This document shows positions 1-9,468 of a stretch of DNA of 64,000 nt, in pieces. Numbering within the stretch: the stretch's first letter is position 1; every line of letters begins with the position of its first letter. Under the pieces are notes generated by a model, which did no database searches, was not told the origin of the DNA, and saw nothing but the letters and a program-made list of their open reading frames with translations. The stretch spans positions 1 to 64,000 of the forward strand of contig JBLRWC010000002.1 of assembly GCA_047921455.1 (NCBI GenBank), read 5' to 3'. Source of the stretch: XN24 sp047921455 (lineage in GTDB: Bacteria > Pseudomonadota > Gammaproteobacteria > Steroidobacterales > XN24). A program made the position numbers and the translations under genes.

Positions 1-1
1 C

Positions 2-697
2 TGGGACACCGCCATCCAGAAAACCGAGCAACTGATCGGGGCGAAGGAGCGGCACCGTGACGCTCTCATCCAACGACTCTATACACTTAGTCGCGGTCGA
101 GCAGAGCCATCGCGCTTCAGCGAGCTGCTCACCGAATCAATGGTCGTCGGCACCAGTGGCCGCCACGCGAAGAAAATCACCGTAAAGCTCTATGGCAAAG
201 GCGTGCTCGCTAAAGTGGAAAAGCGGCAAGGAAGCGAACAGACTCAGTACTTCGTCCGTCGCGCGGGCCAGCTCATCTATAGCAAGCTCGATTTCCTGAA
301 CGGCGCATTCGGCATCGTCCCGCCCGAACTCGATGGCTACGAATCCACGCTTGATCTTCCAGCATTCGACATTGCGCCAACCGTCAATCCCGTTTGGCTG
401 CTCGGCTATCTCACCCGTCCGACCTACTACACAAGGCAGGTGGGCTTGGCCCGGGGCCAGCGAAAAGCCCGGCGCGTCCACCCATCGGACCTGCTGGCGT
501 CGATCGTTCGAGTCCCTCCGCGCGACCATCAGGATCGAGTTGCCGAGATACTGACGTCCTCGCAAGGTGACATCGACACCTCGAAACGCCTGCTCGAATC
601 CCTGAAGGCCCAGAAGCGCGGCCTGATGCAGAAACTGCTGATAGGGCAGTGGCGTGTGCCCGTCTCTGCGCCCCAGTCACAGCATGGCAGTCGTTGA
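2..697 (+). CDS. hsdS: Type I restriction-modification specificity subunit, C-terminal part (partial)
   Basis: This is the last 231 residues of HsdS, the DNA-recognition subunit that places the methylase and motor subunits of a type I system on their target. The frame is open through the left edge of the window. It begins in the central conserved helical spacer (KTEQLIGAKERHRDALIQRL), continues through the second target-recognition domain, and ends with the distal helix (LLESLKAQKRGLMQKLL). That is the usual HsdS architecture, so only the first recognition domain is missing. The next gene starts 12 bp downstream, and its ribosome binding site GAGGAG overlaps the stop codon, which indicates one operon. 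hsdM is expected to the left. The variable second recognition domain means specificity cannot be read from sequence. Confidence 0.9.
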   Translation, partial: WDTAIQKTEQLIGAKERHRDALIQRLYTLSRGRAEPSRFSELLTESMVVGTSGRHAKKITVKLYGKGVLAKVEKRQGSEQTQYFVRRAGQLIYSKLDFLNGAFGIVPPELDGYESTLDLPAFDIAPTVNPVWLLGYLTRPTYYTRQVGLARGQRKARRVHPSDLLASIVRVPPRDHQDRVAEILTSSQGDIDTSKRLLESLKAQKRGLMQKLLIGQWRVPVSAPQSQHGSR

Positions 698-709
698 GGA
701 GAGAGACTG

Positions 710-3343
710 ATGCCGATCGTTTTCGAACAAGGTGCACAATGGGTCCGCTCAGACTTTCATCTGCACACCCGCGCAGACCGAGAGTTCAAGTTCTCGGGCG
801 ATGACAACTTCTACAATAGCAACTATGTGGATGCGTTGAAGAAAGCGGGCATCCGATTGGGGGTCATCACCAACCACAACAAGTTCGACTTCGATGAGTT
901 CAAGGCGCTACGCAAGACAGCCCAGAAGAAGGGGATTGCGCTGCTTCCAAGTGTAGAGCTTTCAGTCAACGATGGAGCCAATGGCATTCATACGTTGGTT
1001 GTCTTCTCCGACGAATGGTTGGCGGATGGTCACGACCATATTAACCCCTTCTTGGGCATTGCGTTCGAAGGGAAAGTCCCTGCCCAGTATGAGCAGGAAA
1101 ACGGACGCTCTTCTCTGTCACTGTTGGAAACCATCAAGAAGTTAGAGAGTTACCACCGCGACTATTTCCTTGTATTTGCCCATGTCGAAGCGCCGAGTGG
1201 GCTTTGGGCCGAGCTGGAAGGGGGACGCCTCTCAGAACTGGGTCAAAACGAACTCTTCCGTCGCCGCACCCTTGGCTTCCAGAAGGTACGCAGTTACAAC
1301 AAGCTGCAAGAGAAGAACAAGCCCTGTCGAGCTAAAGTTCAGCAGCATCTTGGTGACTGGTATCCCGCTGAACTTGAAGGCTGCGACGCCAAATGCATAG
1401 AGGGCGTCGGCCAGGGTAAAGCCTGTTACCTCAAATTGGGCGAGCTGTCCTTTGAGGCGGTCAAGTTCGCCTTGAGCGATCCCGCTACGCGGGTCGCCCC
1501 GGAACCGCCCAAGCACCAGGCGTCGCATATCCGCAATGTTCACTTCGACGGCGGAATCCTCGACGGGCAGACGCTGCATTTCTCTCCCGAGCTGAACACG
1601 CTGATCGGCATCCGCGGCAGCGGCAAATCATCCATCTTGGAGGCCGTGCGCTACGCACTCGACATTCCTCGAGGCGAGAAGGCGCAGGACGCCAAGTACA
1701 AGGATGAGCTGATCCGCCACACCCTTGGCAGCGGCGGCAAAGTGACGCTGACAGCCTGCGATGTGTACGGGCAAGAACTCACCATCTCCCGCATCTTCCG
1801 CGAAGCGCCGAACGTCTACTTGGACGGCAAATTGCAAACCGGCGTGTCGATCCGGGAAACCGTGCTGCGTCGGCCGATCTGCTTTGGTCAGAAAGACCTT
1901 TCCAGCACAGGAGAAGGCTTTGAGACCGATCTGGTGGAAAAGCTGGCCGGCGAAAAGCTTCGTGCGCTGCGGGACGAAATCGAAACCCAACGCCAGCATG
2001 TGCGCGATGCTGCACAGCGTTGGCTCAAGCTCAGCAATACCGCCGAACTCAAGCGAGACTTCGAGGCTCAGCTCACCGATGCCAATTTCCGGCTGAAGAA
2101 GTTCGAAGAGTATGGGATCGCCGACAAGCTTCAAAAGCGCCTTGGCTTCCAGCAGGACGCGGCTGCACTGGTACGCATGAAGGAACGGGCCGACAACTTC
2201 GTCCTCGCCCTGGGGCAGTTGATCGCCGAGCACGAGGACGAGTTGCGTAATGCTACGAGTTACGTGTCCAAGCAGAACCCCGATTTCTTCACGGCCTTCT
2301 ACGCCGAGTTTTCCAGCCTCATTGCCAAGGTCGATCAGCTCAAGACAATCGAGCAGGAAGCCCGCGCCATTACTACCCGCCTCCAAGTCAAGCAAGGCGA
2401 GTTCGGCGGGGCGCGCACCAGTCTTCAGGAAGAGTTCGCCGAGGTCGAGCGGCAATTGGCGCAGGAACTCAAGCAGACCGGCATGACGGCCATCCAGCCG
2501 GACGACTTCCTGGATCAGCAGCAGCGCAAAACCAAGGCGGAGCAAACGCTTGAAGTTCTGGCCAAACAGGAAAGCCAGCAAACCAGCATCCGTGACGCGC
2601 TGTTTACTGAGATCGACAAGCTTAACGAACTGTGGCTGCGAGAGTTCAACACCATCAAAGCCGAGCTGGATCGCGTCAACTCCAGCCACACCGCGCTGCA
2701 GATCGAGGCCGACTTCAAGGGCGACAAGGAAGCGGCCATCGGCTTCATGCAACAGCTTTTCAAGGGCAGCAATATCCGCGAAACCACCCTACGCACGGTC
2801 ATGGGGGACTACTCCGACTTCGGCGGCCTGTTGCGTGCCTTGCCGGGAGCGCTAACCAAGGCAGGCAGCACCCCAGAGGTCTTTGAGAAGACCTTCATGC
2901 AGAACCTGGTGGAGTTCGTCACCTGGCAGGTGCCTAACCGTTTCGTCATCCGCTATCGCGGCAAGGAACTGAAGCACCACTCGCTAGGGCAGCGCGCTTC
3001 GGCGCTGCTGCTATTCGTGCTCAGCCAGCGCGAGAACGACGTGATCATCATCGACCAGCCGGAAGACGATCTGGATAACCAGACCATCTACGACGACGTG
3101 ATCAAATTGCTGCGTGAGATGAAGCCCCACGCCCAATTTATGTTCGCCACCCACAATGCCAATTTCCCGGTGCTGGGTGACGCGGAGCAAGTGCACGCCT
3201 GCCGCTATCAGGACGAGAAAGTCGCCGTGCAAAGCGGCAGTATCGACGCCCACCCGGTGCAGGACGCCATCATCAGAATCATGGAAGGAGGCCAGGAGGC
3301 CTTCAACCGACGCAAAGAGGTTTACAACCTATGGAAACTATAG
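710..3343 (+). CDS. PHP-domain / SMC-like AAA ATPase (TrlF-type) embedded in the hsd operon
   Basis: This 877-aa protein joins an N-terminal PHP phosphoesterase-like domain to an SMC/RecF-like ATPase. PHP motifs are DFHLHT near residue 16, TNHNKFD near 65, PSVEL near 83 and FAHVEAPSG near 158. The ATPase has a Walker A GIRGSGKSS near residue 300, a long charged coiled-coil-like stretch at about 410-690, a signature-like HHSLGQRAS near 757 and a Walker B IIIDQPEDDLD near 778, followed by FATHNANF. The ABC-type halves are separated by the coil as in SMC/RecN proteins. Such proteins recur inside type I restriction loci and are thought to act in defence, but substrate and trigger are unknown. The start has an excellent GAGGAG site. 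The next frame overlaps the 3' end by 13 nt. The family name is less certain than the domain calls. Confidence 0.8.
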   Translation: MPIVFEQGAQWVRSDFHLHTRADREFKFSGDDNFYNSNYVDALKKAGIRLGVITNHNKFDFDEFKALRKTAQKKGIALLPSVELSVNDGANGIHTLVVFSDEWLADGHDHINPFLGIAFEGKVPAQYEQENGRSSLSLLETIKKLESYHRDYFLVFAHVEAPSGLWAELEGGRLSELGQNELFRRRTLGFQKVRSYNKLQEKNKPCRAKVQQHLGDWYPAELEGCDAKCIEGVGQGKACYLKLGELSFEAVKFALSDPATRVAPEPPKHQASHIRNVHFDGGILDGQTLHFSPELNTLIGIRGSGKSSILEAVRYALDIPRGEKAQDAKYKDELIRHTLGSGGKVTLTACDVYGQELTISRIFREAPNVYLDGKLQTGVSIRETVLRRPICFGQKDLSSTGEGFETDLVEKLAGEKLRALRDEIETQRQHVRDAAQRWLKLSNTAELKRDFEAQLTDANFRLKKFEEYGIADKLQKRLGFQQDAAALVRMKERADNFVLALGQLIAEHEDELRNATSYVSKQNPDFFTAFYAEFSSLIAKVDQLKTIEQEARAITTRLQVKQGEFGGARTSLQEEFAEVERQLAQELKQTGMTAIQPDDFLDQQQRKTKAEQTLEVLAKQESQQTSIRDALFTEIDKLNELWLREFNTIKAELDRVNSSHTALQIEADFKGDKEAAIGFMQQLFKGSNIRETTLRTVMGDYSDFGGLLRALPGALTKAGSTPEVFEKTFMQNLVEFVTWQVPNRFVIRYRGKELKHHSLGQRASALLLFVLSQRENDVIIIDQPEDDLDNQTIYDDVIKLLREMKPHAQFMFATHNANFPVLGDAEQVHACRYQDEKVAVQSGSIDAHPVQDAIIRIMEGGQEAFNRRKEVYNLWKL

Positions 3344-3459
3344 CGCTGATCGACCTCCTCACTCGGGGAGAAGGCAGCCGCCATCAGTTCTGGGAGGGTT
3401 TAAGAAACCTGCTGAATGCCCACCTCAGTGGCTATTACTGGCATCATCGAGGGAGCTGA
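3331..3459 (+). pseudogene. 5' stub of an AlbA_2/Schlafen-type ATP-binding protein gene
   Basis: A 42-codon frame starts with ATG inside the last codons of the preceding ATPase gene and ends 1 nt before the hsdR start. Its first 20 residues (METIALIDLLTRGEGSRHQF) match the typical opening of AlbA_2-domain proteins often found beside hsdR and hsdM. Homology then stops, and the rest (WEGLRNLLNAH onward) looks unrelated. I infer that a full AlbA_2 gene once sat between the ATPase and hsdR and was removed by deletion. The stub was left in place, where its translation could still couple to hsdR. It could instead be an expressed short peptide. Confidence 0.55.
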
Positions 3460-3460
3460 C

Positions 3461-6400
3461 ATGGACAGCTTCCGCTTCGACGAGAAATACCTCTCCCAGA
3501 TCCCGGCACTGCAGGTGCTCGTCAACCTGGGCTACCAGTACCTGACACCCGCCGAGGCGCTGGCCGCGCGCGGCGGCAAGGCCGGCAATGTGCTGCTGGA
3601 GGAGATTCTGCGCGAGCAGTTGAAAAAGCTGAACCGCATCCAGCACAAGGGCGGCAGCTACCTGTTCAGCGAGGAGAACATCCAGAGCGCCATACAGCGC
3701 CTGAAGAACGTCAAGTACGACGGCCTGCTCAAGACCAACGAGGCGGTGTACGACCTGTTGACGCTGGGCGTGGCGCTGGAGCAGTCCATCGAGGGTGACC
3801 TGAAGAGCTTTACGCTGAACTACGTGGACTGGCGTAACCCGGCCAACAACGTCTACCACGTGGCGGCCGAGTTTGCGGTGGAGCGCACCCGTAGCGTCGA
3901 GACCTGCCGGCCGGACGTGGTGCTGTTCGTCAACGGCATCCCCTTCGCGGTGATCGAGTGCAAGTCGCCCAAGGTTGAGGTGGCCCAGGCCATTTCGCAG
4001 ACCATCCGCAACCAGCGCGACGAGTACATCCCGCGCCTGTTCACCTATGTGCAGACGGTGCTGGCGGTGAACAAGAACGAGGCCCGTTACGCCACCACCG
4101 GCACTCCGACCAAGTTCTGGTCGAAATGGAAGGAGGACGTGGCGGATGCTGAGTTGGCGCCACTGCTGGAGCGCCCGCTGCCGGAGTCGGTCAAGGCCTC
4201 GCTGTTCGATCTGGCCTTTGCCGAGCTGGGCGTGCGAGAGGAGATTGCGCCCTACCTGGTCGGCCGGCAAGTGACCGAGCAGGACCGCACGCTTTACGCC
4301 CTCTGCCGCCCTGAGCGCCTGCTGGAGATGGCCTGGGCCTTCACCGTGTTCGACGGCGGCGTGCGCAAGATCGCGCGCTACCAGCAGGTATTCGCCATTC
4401 GCGAGGTGCTCGCCCGCGTCAAGCAGACGGACGACAGTGGCAAGCGCCGGGGCGGCATCGTCTGGCACACGCAAGGTTCAGGCAAGTCGCTGACCATGGT
4501 GATGCTGGCCCGCGCGCTGGCGCTGGAAACGGCGATCCGCAATCCGCGCATCGTGCTGGTGACCGACCGGGTGGATCTGGATAAGCAGCTCGGTAACACT
4601 TTCGCCGCCTGCGGGCTCTCGCCCGACCGGGCCGAGAGCGGCCGACATCTGGTGGAGCTGGTGTCCGACGGCAAGGCGCACATCGTCACTACGCTGGTGC
4701 ACAAATTCGACAAGGCGCTGGCCTACAAGAAGTTCAGTGATGCCTCGCCCGACATCTTCGTGCTGGTGGACGAAACCCAGCGCACCCAGCTGGGCGGTTA
4801 CTCGGCACGCATGCGGCAGATGTTCCCGAACGCCTGCTATATCGGCTTCACCGGCACGCCACTCTTGACCCGCGAGAAGAGCGACGTCGCGAAGTTCGGC
4901 GGCGTGATCCACACCTATGCCATCGACCAGGCGGTGGCCGATGGCGCCATCGTGCCGCTGCTTTACGAAGGGCGCATGGTGGAGCTGGAGCAGAACCAGG
5001 CTGCCATCGACATCTGGTTCGAGCGCCACACCCAGGGGCTGACCGACCAGCAGAAAGTTGACCTGAAGAGGAAATACGCCCGCGCCGAGATGCTGAACAA
5101 GGCCGAGCAGGTGATCTACATGCGCGCCTTCGACATCAGCGAGCATTACCGCCAGAACTGGCAGGGCACCGGCTTCAAGGCGCAGCTGGTCGCGCCCAAC
5201 AAGGCAGCGGCGTTGCGCTACAAGGCGTTTCTGGACGAGCTGGGTGCAGTCACCAGCGAGGTGATCATCTCGCCGCCCGACGAACGCGAGGGCTTTGACG
5301 AGATCGATGCCGAGGAGTCCACCGACGCAGTGGTAGCCTTCTGGCAGCGCATGATGAAGCGCTATGGTTCGGAGGAGGACTACAACAAGCAGATCGTCAA
5401 TGCCTTCAAGTTCGGCGACGAGCCGGAAATCCTGATCGTGGTCGACAAACTGCTGACCGGCTTCGACGCGCCACGCAACACCGTGCTGTATCTGGCGCGG
5501 CGGCTCAAGGATCACTCCCTGTTGCAGGCCATTGCCCGGGTGAACCGCCTGTACGAGGACGACTCCGGCAGCAAGGCCAAGGACTTCGGCTACGTCATTG
5601 ATTACGTGGGTGTGCTGGGCGAGCTGGACGAGGCGCTGACCACCTACAGTGCTCTGGAAGGTTTCGAAGAGGCCGACCTCAAGGGCGCGCTGGCCTCGAT
5701 CCATGAGGAAACCAAAGCCCTCCCGCAGCGCCATGCTGAGTTGTGGGATGTCTTCAAGACGGTTAAGAACCGCCAGGACGAGGAAGGCTTCGAATTACTG
5801 CTGGCAGATGAAAAGCTGCGCGCGGGCTTCTATGAACGGCTGTCGGCCTATGCCAAGACCCTGGCCGTCGCGCTATCCAGCGAACGCTTCATCACCGAGA
5901 CACCCGAGCAGAAGCTGCGTGCCTACAAGAACGACCTAAGACGCTTCGTCAATCTCAAGGCGGCGGTGAAGCTGCGCTACGCGGAATCGGTGGATTACCG
6001 CGACTTCGAGCCGCGCATCCAGAAGCTGCTGGACACCCACATCTCGGCCTCCGAGGTGGTGCAGCTGAACACGCCCGTAAACATCTTTGACGAAGCTGCA
6101 TTTCAGAAGGTGGTCGAGGAGCAAGGCGCGGACAGGGAGAAAAGCCTTGGCGCCAAGGCAGACATGATCGCCCACGCCACCAAGCGTGCCATCAACGAAC
6201 GGCTGGAGCAGGATCCGGCCTTCTATGAAAAATTCTCCAAGCTGATCCAGCAGGCTATCGACGACTACCGCGCCAAGCGTGTGTCCGATCTGGAGTACCT
6301 ACAGCGGGTCACCGAGATCAAGGAGGCTGTGGTTTCGCGCAAGGGCGACGACCTGCCACCGGCACTGAACGGCGACGCCGACGCCGCTGCCGTCTACGGC

Positions 6401-6676
6401 CTGTTACGCCCCTTCCTGGCGAACCACCTCAGCGACGACGACCAGGCTCAGGTCACAGCCGCCGATGCAGCCATGGCGGTGTGGGATATCTTTCGCCGCA
6501 ATCGCAAGGTGGGCTACTGGGATGACCTCGACGCCCAGCGCCGGACCATGAACGAGATCGACGACTACCTCTACGACGAGGTCAAGGGTGCACGCGGCAT
6601 CGCCCTAACCACTGACGAGATGGACGAGATCATCGACAAGACGATGCAACTCGCCCGCCACCGGATGGCAGGGTGA
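3461..6676 (+). CDS. hsdR: Type I restriction endonuclease motor subunit HsdR
   Basis: HsdR is the translocase and nuclease of the type I enzyme: it pumps DNA past the complex and cuts where translocation stalls. At 1071 aa it is full length. The PD-(D/E)xK nuclease is seen as RPDVVLFVNG then AVIECKSPK near residue 162. Superfamily 2 helicase motifs follow in order: Walker A HTQGSGKS near 335, motif II VDETQRTQ near 435 (DETQ instead of the more usual DEAH), motif III FTGTPLL near 462, motif V KLLTGFDAP near 665 and motif VI QAIARVNR near 688. I chose ATG 3461 because GAGGGAG lies 7 nt upstream. A longer in-frame start at 3416 adds 15 residues of poor quality. The gene overlaps the next one by 4 nt. 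Confidence 0.95.
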   Translation: MDSFRFDEKYLSQIPALQVLVNLGYQYLTPAEALAARGGKAGNVLLEEILREQLKKLNRIQHKGGSYLFSEENIQSAIQRLKNVKYDGLLKTNEAVYDLLTLGVALEQSIEGDLKSFTLNYVDWRNPANNVYHVAAEFAVERTRSVETCRPDVVLFVNGIPFAVIECKSPKVEVAQAISQTIRNQRDEYIPRLFTYVQTVLAVNKNEARYATTGTPTKFWSKWKEDVADAELAPLLERPLPESVKASLFDLAFAELGVREEIAPYLVGRQVTEQDRTLYALCRPERLLEMAWAFTVFDGGVRKIARYQQVFAIREVLARVKQTDDSGKRRGGIVWHTQGSGKSLTMVMLARALALETAIRNPRIVLVTDRVDLDKQLGNTFAACGLSPDRAESGRHLVELVSDGKAHIVTTLVHKFDKALAYKKFSDASPDIFVLVDETQRTQLGGYSARMRQMFPNACYIGFTGTPLLTREKSDVAKFGGVIHTYAIDQAVADGAIVPLLYEGRMVELEQNQAAIDIWFERHTQGLTDQQKVDLKRKYARAEMLNKAEQVIYMRAFDISEHYRQNWQGTGFKAQLVAPNKAAALRYKAFLDELGAVTSEVIISPPDEREGFDEIDAEESTDAVVAFWQRMMKRYGSEEDYNKQIVNAFKFGDEPEILIVVDKLLTGFDAPRNTVLYLARRLKDHSLLQAIARVNRLYEDDSGSKAKDFGYVIDYVGVLGELDEALTTYSALEGFEEADLKGALASIHEETKALPQRHAELWDVFKTVKNRQDEEGFELLLADEKLRAGFYERLSAYAKTLAVALSSERFITETPEQKLRAYKNDLRRFVNLKAAVKLRYAESVDYRDFEPRIQKLLDTHISASEVVQLNTPVNIFDEAAFQKVVEEQGADREKSLGAKADMIAHATKRAINERLEQDPAFYEKFSKLIQQAIDDYRAKRVSDLEYLQRVTEIKEAVVSRKGDDLPPALNGDADAAAVYGLLRPFLANHLSDDDQAQVTAADAAMAVWDIFRRNRKVGYWDDLDAQRRTMNEIDDYLYDEVKGARGIALTTDEMDEIIDKTMQLARHRMAG

Positions 6677-7383
6677 AGACCATGGCCGGAACGCTGAGCT
6701 ACGGCACGGACACGATCCGCTACGAGGTGCGCTTTCTGGCATCGCGGCAGACCTTGGCCATCGAGGTACACCCCGACAGCCGCGTGCTGGTGCGCGCGCC
6801 CGTCGATTGCCCCAACGCATTGATTGCGGACCGGGTGCAAAAACGGGCTGCATGGATAAGCCGGCAACTGGCCGAGTTCGAGCGTTACCGACCTCGCACT
6901 CCGGCAAGGCAATACATCAACGGGGAATCGCATCTGTATCTCGGCCGGCAGTACCGGCTGAAGCTGGCGGAGGGAGATTCGGCCAGCGTCAAGCTTACAC
7001 GCAGCCAGCTTCTGGTCACGCTGCCCGGCGAGCCGGAGCCAGAGCGCGTCAAGGCATTGCTGCACCGCTGGTATCTTGACCGCGCACGAACCGTATTCAC
7101 TGAAGTCCTGGACGCCAGCTTGCTTGAGTTCAAAGGCGTCGAGAACCCGCGTTTGATCGTGCGTGCCATGCAGTTCCGCTGGGGTAGCCTGTCACGCGCC
7201 GGCACCATGACCCTGAACGTCAACCTGGTGCGCGCCCCCCGCCCCTGCATCGAGTATGTGGTGGCCCACGAGCTTTGCCACACCAAACACCGCGACCACG
7301 ATGCACGGTTCTTCAAGATGCTCGGGCAGGTGATGCCGGACTGGGAACAACGCAAGCAGCGGCTGGAAGCGGCACTGCTGTGA
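6673..7383 (+). CDS. YgjP-like (DUF45, SprT-related) zinc metallopeptidase
   Basis: A 236-aa protein of the YgjP/DUF45 family, which sits next to hsdR in many type I loci. The zinc-binding HELCHTKHRDH near residue 198 provides the HExxH pair and a downstream histidine. The preceding MQFRWGSLS and the N-terminal strand-rich region are typical of the family. Its role in restriction is not established; it may process or regulate the complex. A GTG at 6673 overlaps the hsdR stop (GTGA), indicating translational coupling. ATG 6682 is an alternative start. Confidence 0.85.
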   Translation: MKTMAGTLSYGTDTIRYEVRFLASRQTLAIEVHPDSRVLVRAPVDCPNALIADRVQKRAAWISRQLAEFERYRPRTPARQYINGESHLYLGRQYRLKLAEGDSASVKLTRSQLLVTLPGEPEPERVKALLHRWYLDRARTVFTEVLDASLLEFKGVENPRLIVRAMQFRWGSLSRAGTMTLNVNLVRAPRPCIEYVVAHELCHTKHRDHDARFFKMLGQVMPDWEQRKQRLEAALL

Positions 7384-7402
7384 GGGGACACAAGGAGAGC
7401 GC

Positions 7403-9142
7403 ATGGCCAAAGGAACCCCGATGACCACCGCCGGACTTTCTGCGCCAGCTTACACCGCGAGAGCGGTCTTACAAATCGCCACGAAACCCGACCGCCAGTC
7501 TCCGCAGTATGCTGCCTGGATTGAGCAGCAGGACTTCCTCGAGTTTCTTCGCACCGGACGCCGAAGTGAAGAGGTCGTCCTGTATGCAGGACTGACACAT
7601 TGCTTCCTATATGGAATCGCGGTGCCATCGTCGGCCGTGACGGCAGTTGATGTGGATGACCTGCTGGGCTGGAACTGCGACCCGTCTTCCACTTGGGGGC
7701 TGTGGCACGGCAACCGGGAAGGTGCATCGGGACGGAAGACTTGGATCGAACCACCTTTGAGCAGTTGCGGATCGAGGACGCTTGAGCGAGGTGAACAATT
7801 GCTGTTCATCCGTGAGTTCGACGGCCACCGGGACGACCGCACCTACGTGGAACTCTCGCAAAAGGTGGCGCACCTGTTGGGGCTGCATCTGGTGCAAGAG
7901 CGCAGCGCATATTGCCGGCTCGACCAAAACGGCGACGTCGAAGAGGTTGTGCGTATTCAAAAACTGAAGGATGGTCGCCTGGTCACGATCAAGCGCGAAG
8001 ACCTCGATGTTCTGCTCTTGATGCTCGAATCGTCGTACGTATTGCTGTTCGATTCGACCCGTTTCGATCCTGGAAAATTTACCAGCTGGGGCGATCGACC
8101 CGAGGAACAAGTCAGCCTCGTCGAAGAAGGTCTTTATTACCGTGGTCGCTTCAACACGGGCTGTGAAAGCTATCTGCGCGGATTTCAGGTGACCACACCT
8201 GTCATCAACGAGCGGCTGCGGCGACGCCTGATGTGGGAATCCCCTGAACCAAATCAGTACGCCACCTTCATAGCCCAGGACTGGAAGCACGGCGTAGTAC
8301 AGGAGTGTTCATGCGATCCGGCCCAGCTCGGCAACTACTTCGTCAAATCCGATCTGCCATTTCAAACCAGCCCCGTGTTCTTCCGACCGGAAGTTCTGCT
8401 GAGATACAAGGCAGACCCGGATAAGTACCGGATCGAAAGACGATCGATTCATTGCCGTGGGGCGTGGTTCCTGAAGAGCTACGACATCAACGAGGCAGGC
8501 CAGGTCCACGCCTACCTCTGCGATCTCAATCTCCTGCCCTACGCCGAACAACTCTACTGGAAGTCGTTCAACGAAGCGCCCAAGGCGGGAATTTCAGCCC
8601 GGGCATACAAATCCGACTTCCTGGCGCAGTGGGATACCTCCCCGGACCCGCTGGCTAGCCTGAAAAAACGGCTCCAAGCGTTGGATGGGTCAGGAATCGC
8701 CTGGTGGAGCCTGAAAAACTCACAGCTGCCAGATCGTGTGCACTACCCGGTTACGACCAGCCAAGAAGAGTGGGCAAACGAGTTGATGGCCCTCGACAAG
8801 TTGGTCGTCGAGGGCTTGAGCAGAAGTTACTTTAAGTCTAAGGCCGAAGCGGCCGGTATCACCGTGGATCCCCAATGGGGCAGCCTGAAGCTGATGGGCG
8901 AGGTCCTAATGCATGCGCAGGTGAATGAAGAGGAAGCTACTGCAGTTGTGGGCCCACTAAAATCTCTTCACGACTTGCGCAGCAAGATGAGGGGGCATAC
9001 TGCTGGATCGGACGCTAGGGCGATTCGAAAGGCGCTGATTGCGCAGCATGGTGATCTGAACTCGCATTTTCGTACCCTTGTCGCTGACTGCGACCGGGCC
9101 ATTGCCTTGATGGTCGAGCTTACGGACGCTGGCATCCTCTGA
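7403..9142 (+). CDS. Unrecognised 579-aa protein at the end of the restriction operon
   Basis: I do not recognise this protein. It has no signal peptide, no membrane segment and no Walker or nuclease motif that I can see. It is rich in Trp, Tyr and charged residues. The middle contains a Cys/His-containing stretch (VVQECSCDP and SIHCRGAWF), and the last 150 residues look helical. It follows the metallopeptidase by 19 nt with a good AAGGAGAG site, on the same strand, so it is probably the last gene of the hsd operon. ATG 7421 is an alternative start. Its position after hsdR suggests a restriction accessory or anti-phage protein, but this is inference from location only. Confidence 0.7.
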   Translation: MAKGTPMTTAGLSAPAYTARAVLQIATKPDRQSPQYAAWIEQQDFLEFLRTGRRSEEVVLYAGLTHCFLYGIAVPSSAVTAVDVDDLLGWNCDPSSTWGLWHGNREGASGRKTWIEPPLSSCGSRTLERGEQLLFIREFDGHRDDRTYVELSQKVAHLLGLHLVQERSAYCRLDQNGDVEEVVRIQKLKDGRLVTIKREDLDVLLLMLESSYVLLFDSTRFDPGKFTSWGDRPEEQVSLVEEGLYYRGRFNTGCESYLRGFQVTTPVINERLRRRLMWESPEPNQYATFIAQDWKHGVVQECSCDPAQLGNYFVKSDLPFQTSPVFFRPEVLLRYKADPDKYRIERRSIHCRGAWFLKSYDINEAGQVHAYLCDLNLLPYAEQLYWKSFNEAPKAGISARAYKSDFLAQWDTSPDPLASLKKRLQALDGSGIAWWSLKNSQLPDRVHYPVTTSQEEWANELMALDKLVVEGLSRSYFKSKAEAAGITVDPQWGSLKLMGEVLMHAQVNEEEATAVVGPLKSLHDLRSKMRGHTAGSDARAIRKALIAQHGDLNSHFRTLVADCDRAIALMVELTDAGIL

Positions 9143-9468
9143 CTCTAAGCGAGCTTTGCCCCGGAACCGAGGTGGTTAGCTTGAGCTGGTAACGCCGCTT
9201 GGTGGAATGTGAGTCGACTAGGTCACGACTAGGATATCCCTGCGATCGGCTACTTACGCAAGTGATTCGATTGCTCCCAGTCAACATCTCGCACAGAGCG
9301 ATCAATCTCGCGCACCGTCCGGGTTGAATATTGTAAGCTGATTGATACCGCCAACGCGCGCAGCCCTTAACGCTGCCTTCGCGAGCCGATACTGCAATAG
9401 ATTGCTTGTCGGGTCCGGGGAAGGCGATCTAACCTCGACAGTTTCGCCTTAAGTTCCGGAAGCCGCTG
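9143..9468. other. Gene-free stretch after the restriction operon
   Basis: Here I see no reading frame with recognisable homology and no clear terminator. A short direct repeat CGACTAGG occurs at about 9213 and 9226. The stretch may contain decayed mobile-element DNA, because the TnsD remnant starts at its right edge. Confidence 0.4.

Noticed and set aside
9213..9233. CGACTAGG direct repeat as a transposon end or target-site duplication
   Set aside because: Only two 8-bp copies 13 bp apart, with no matching sequence at the far side of the graveyard and no terminal inverted repeat.
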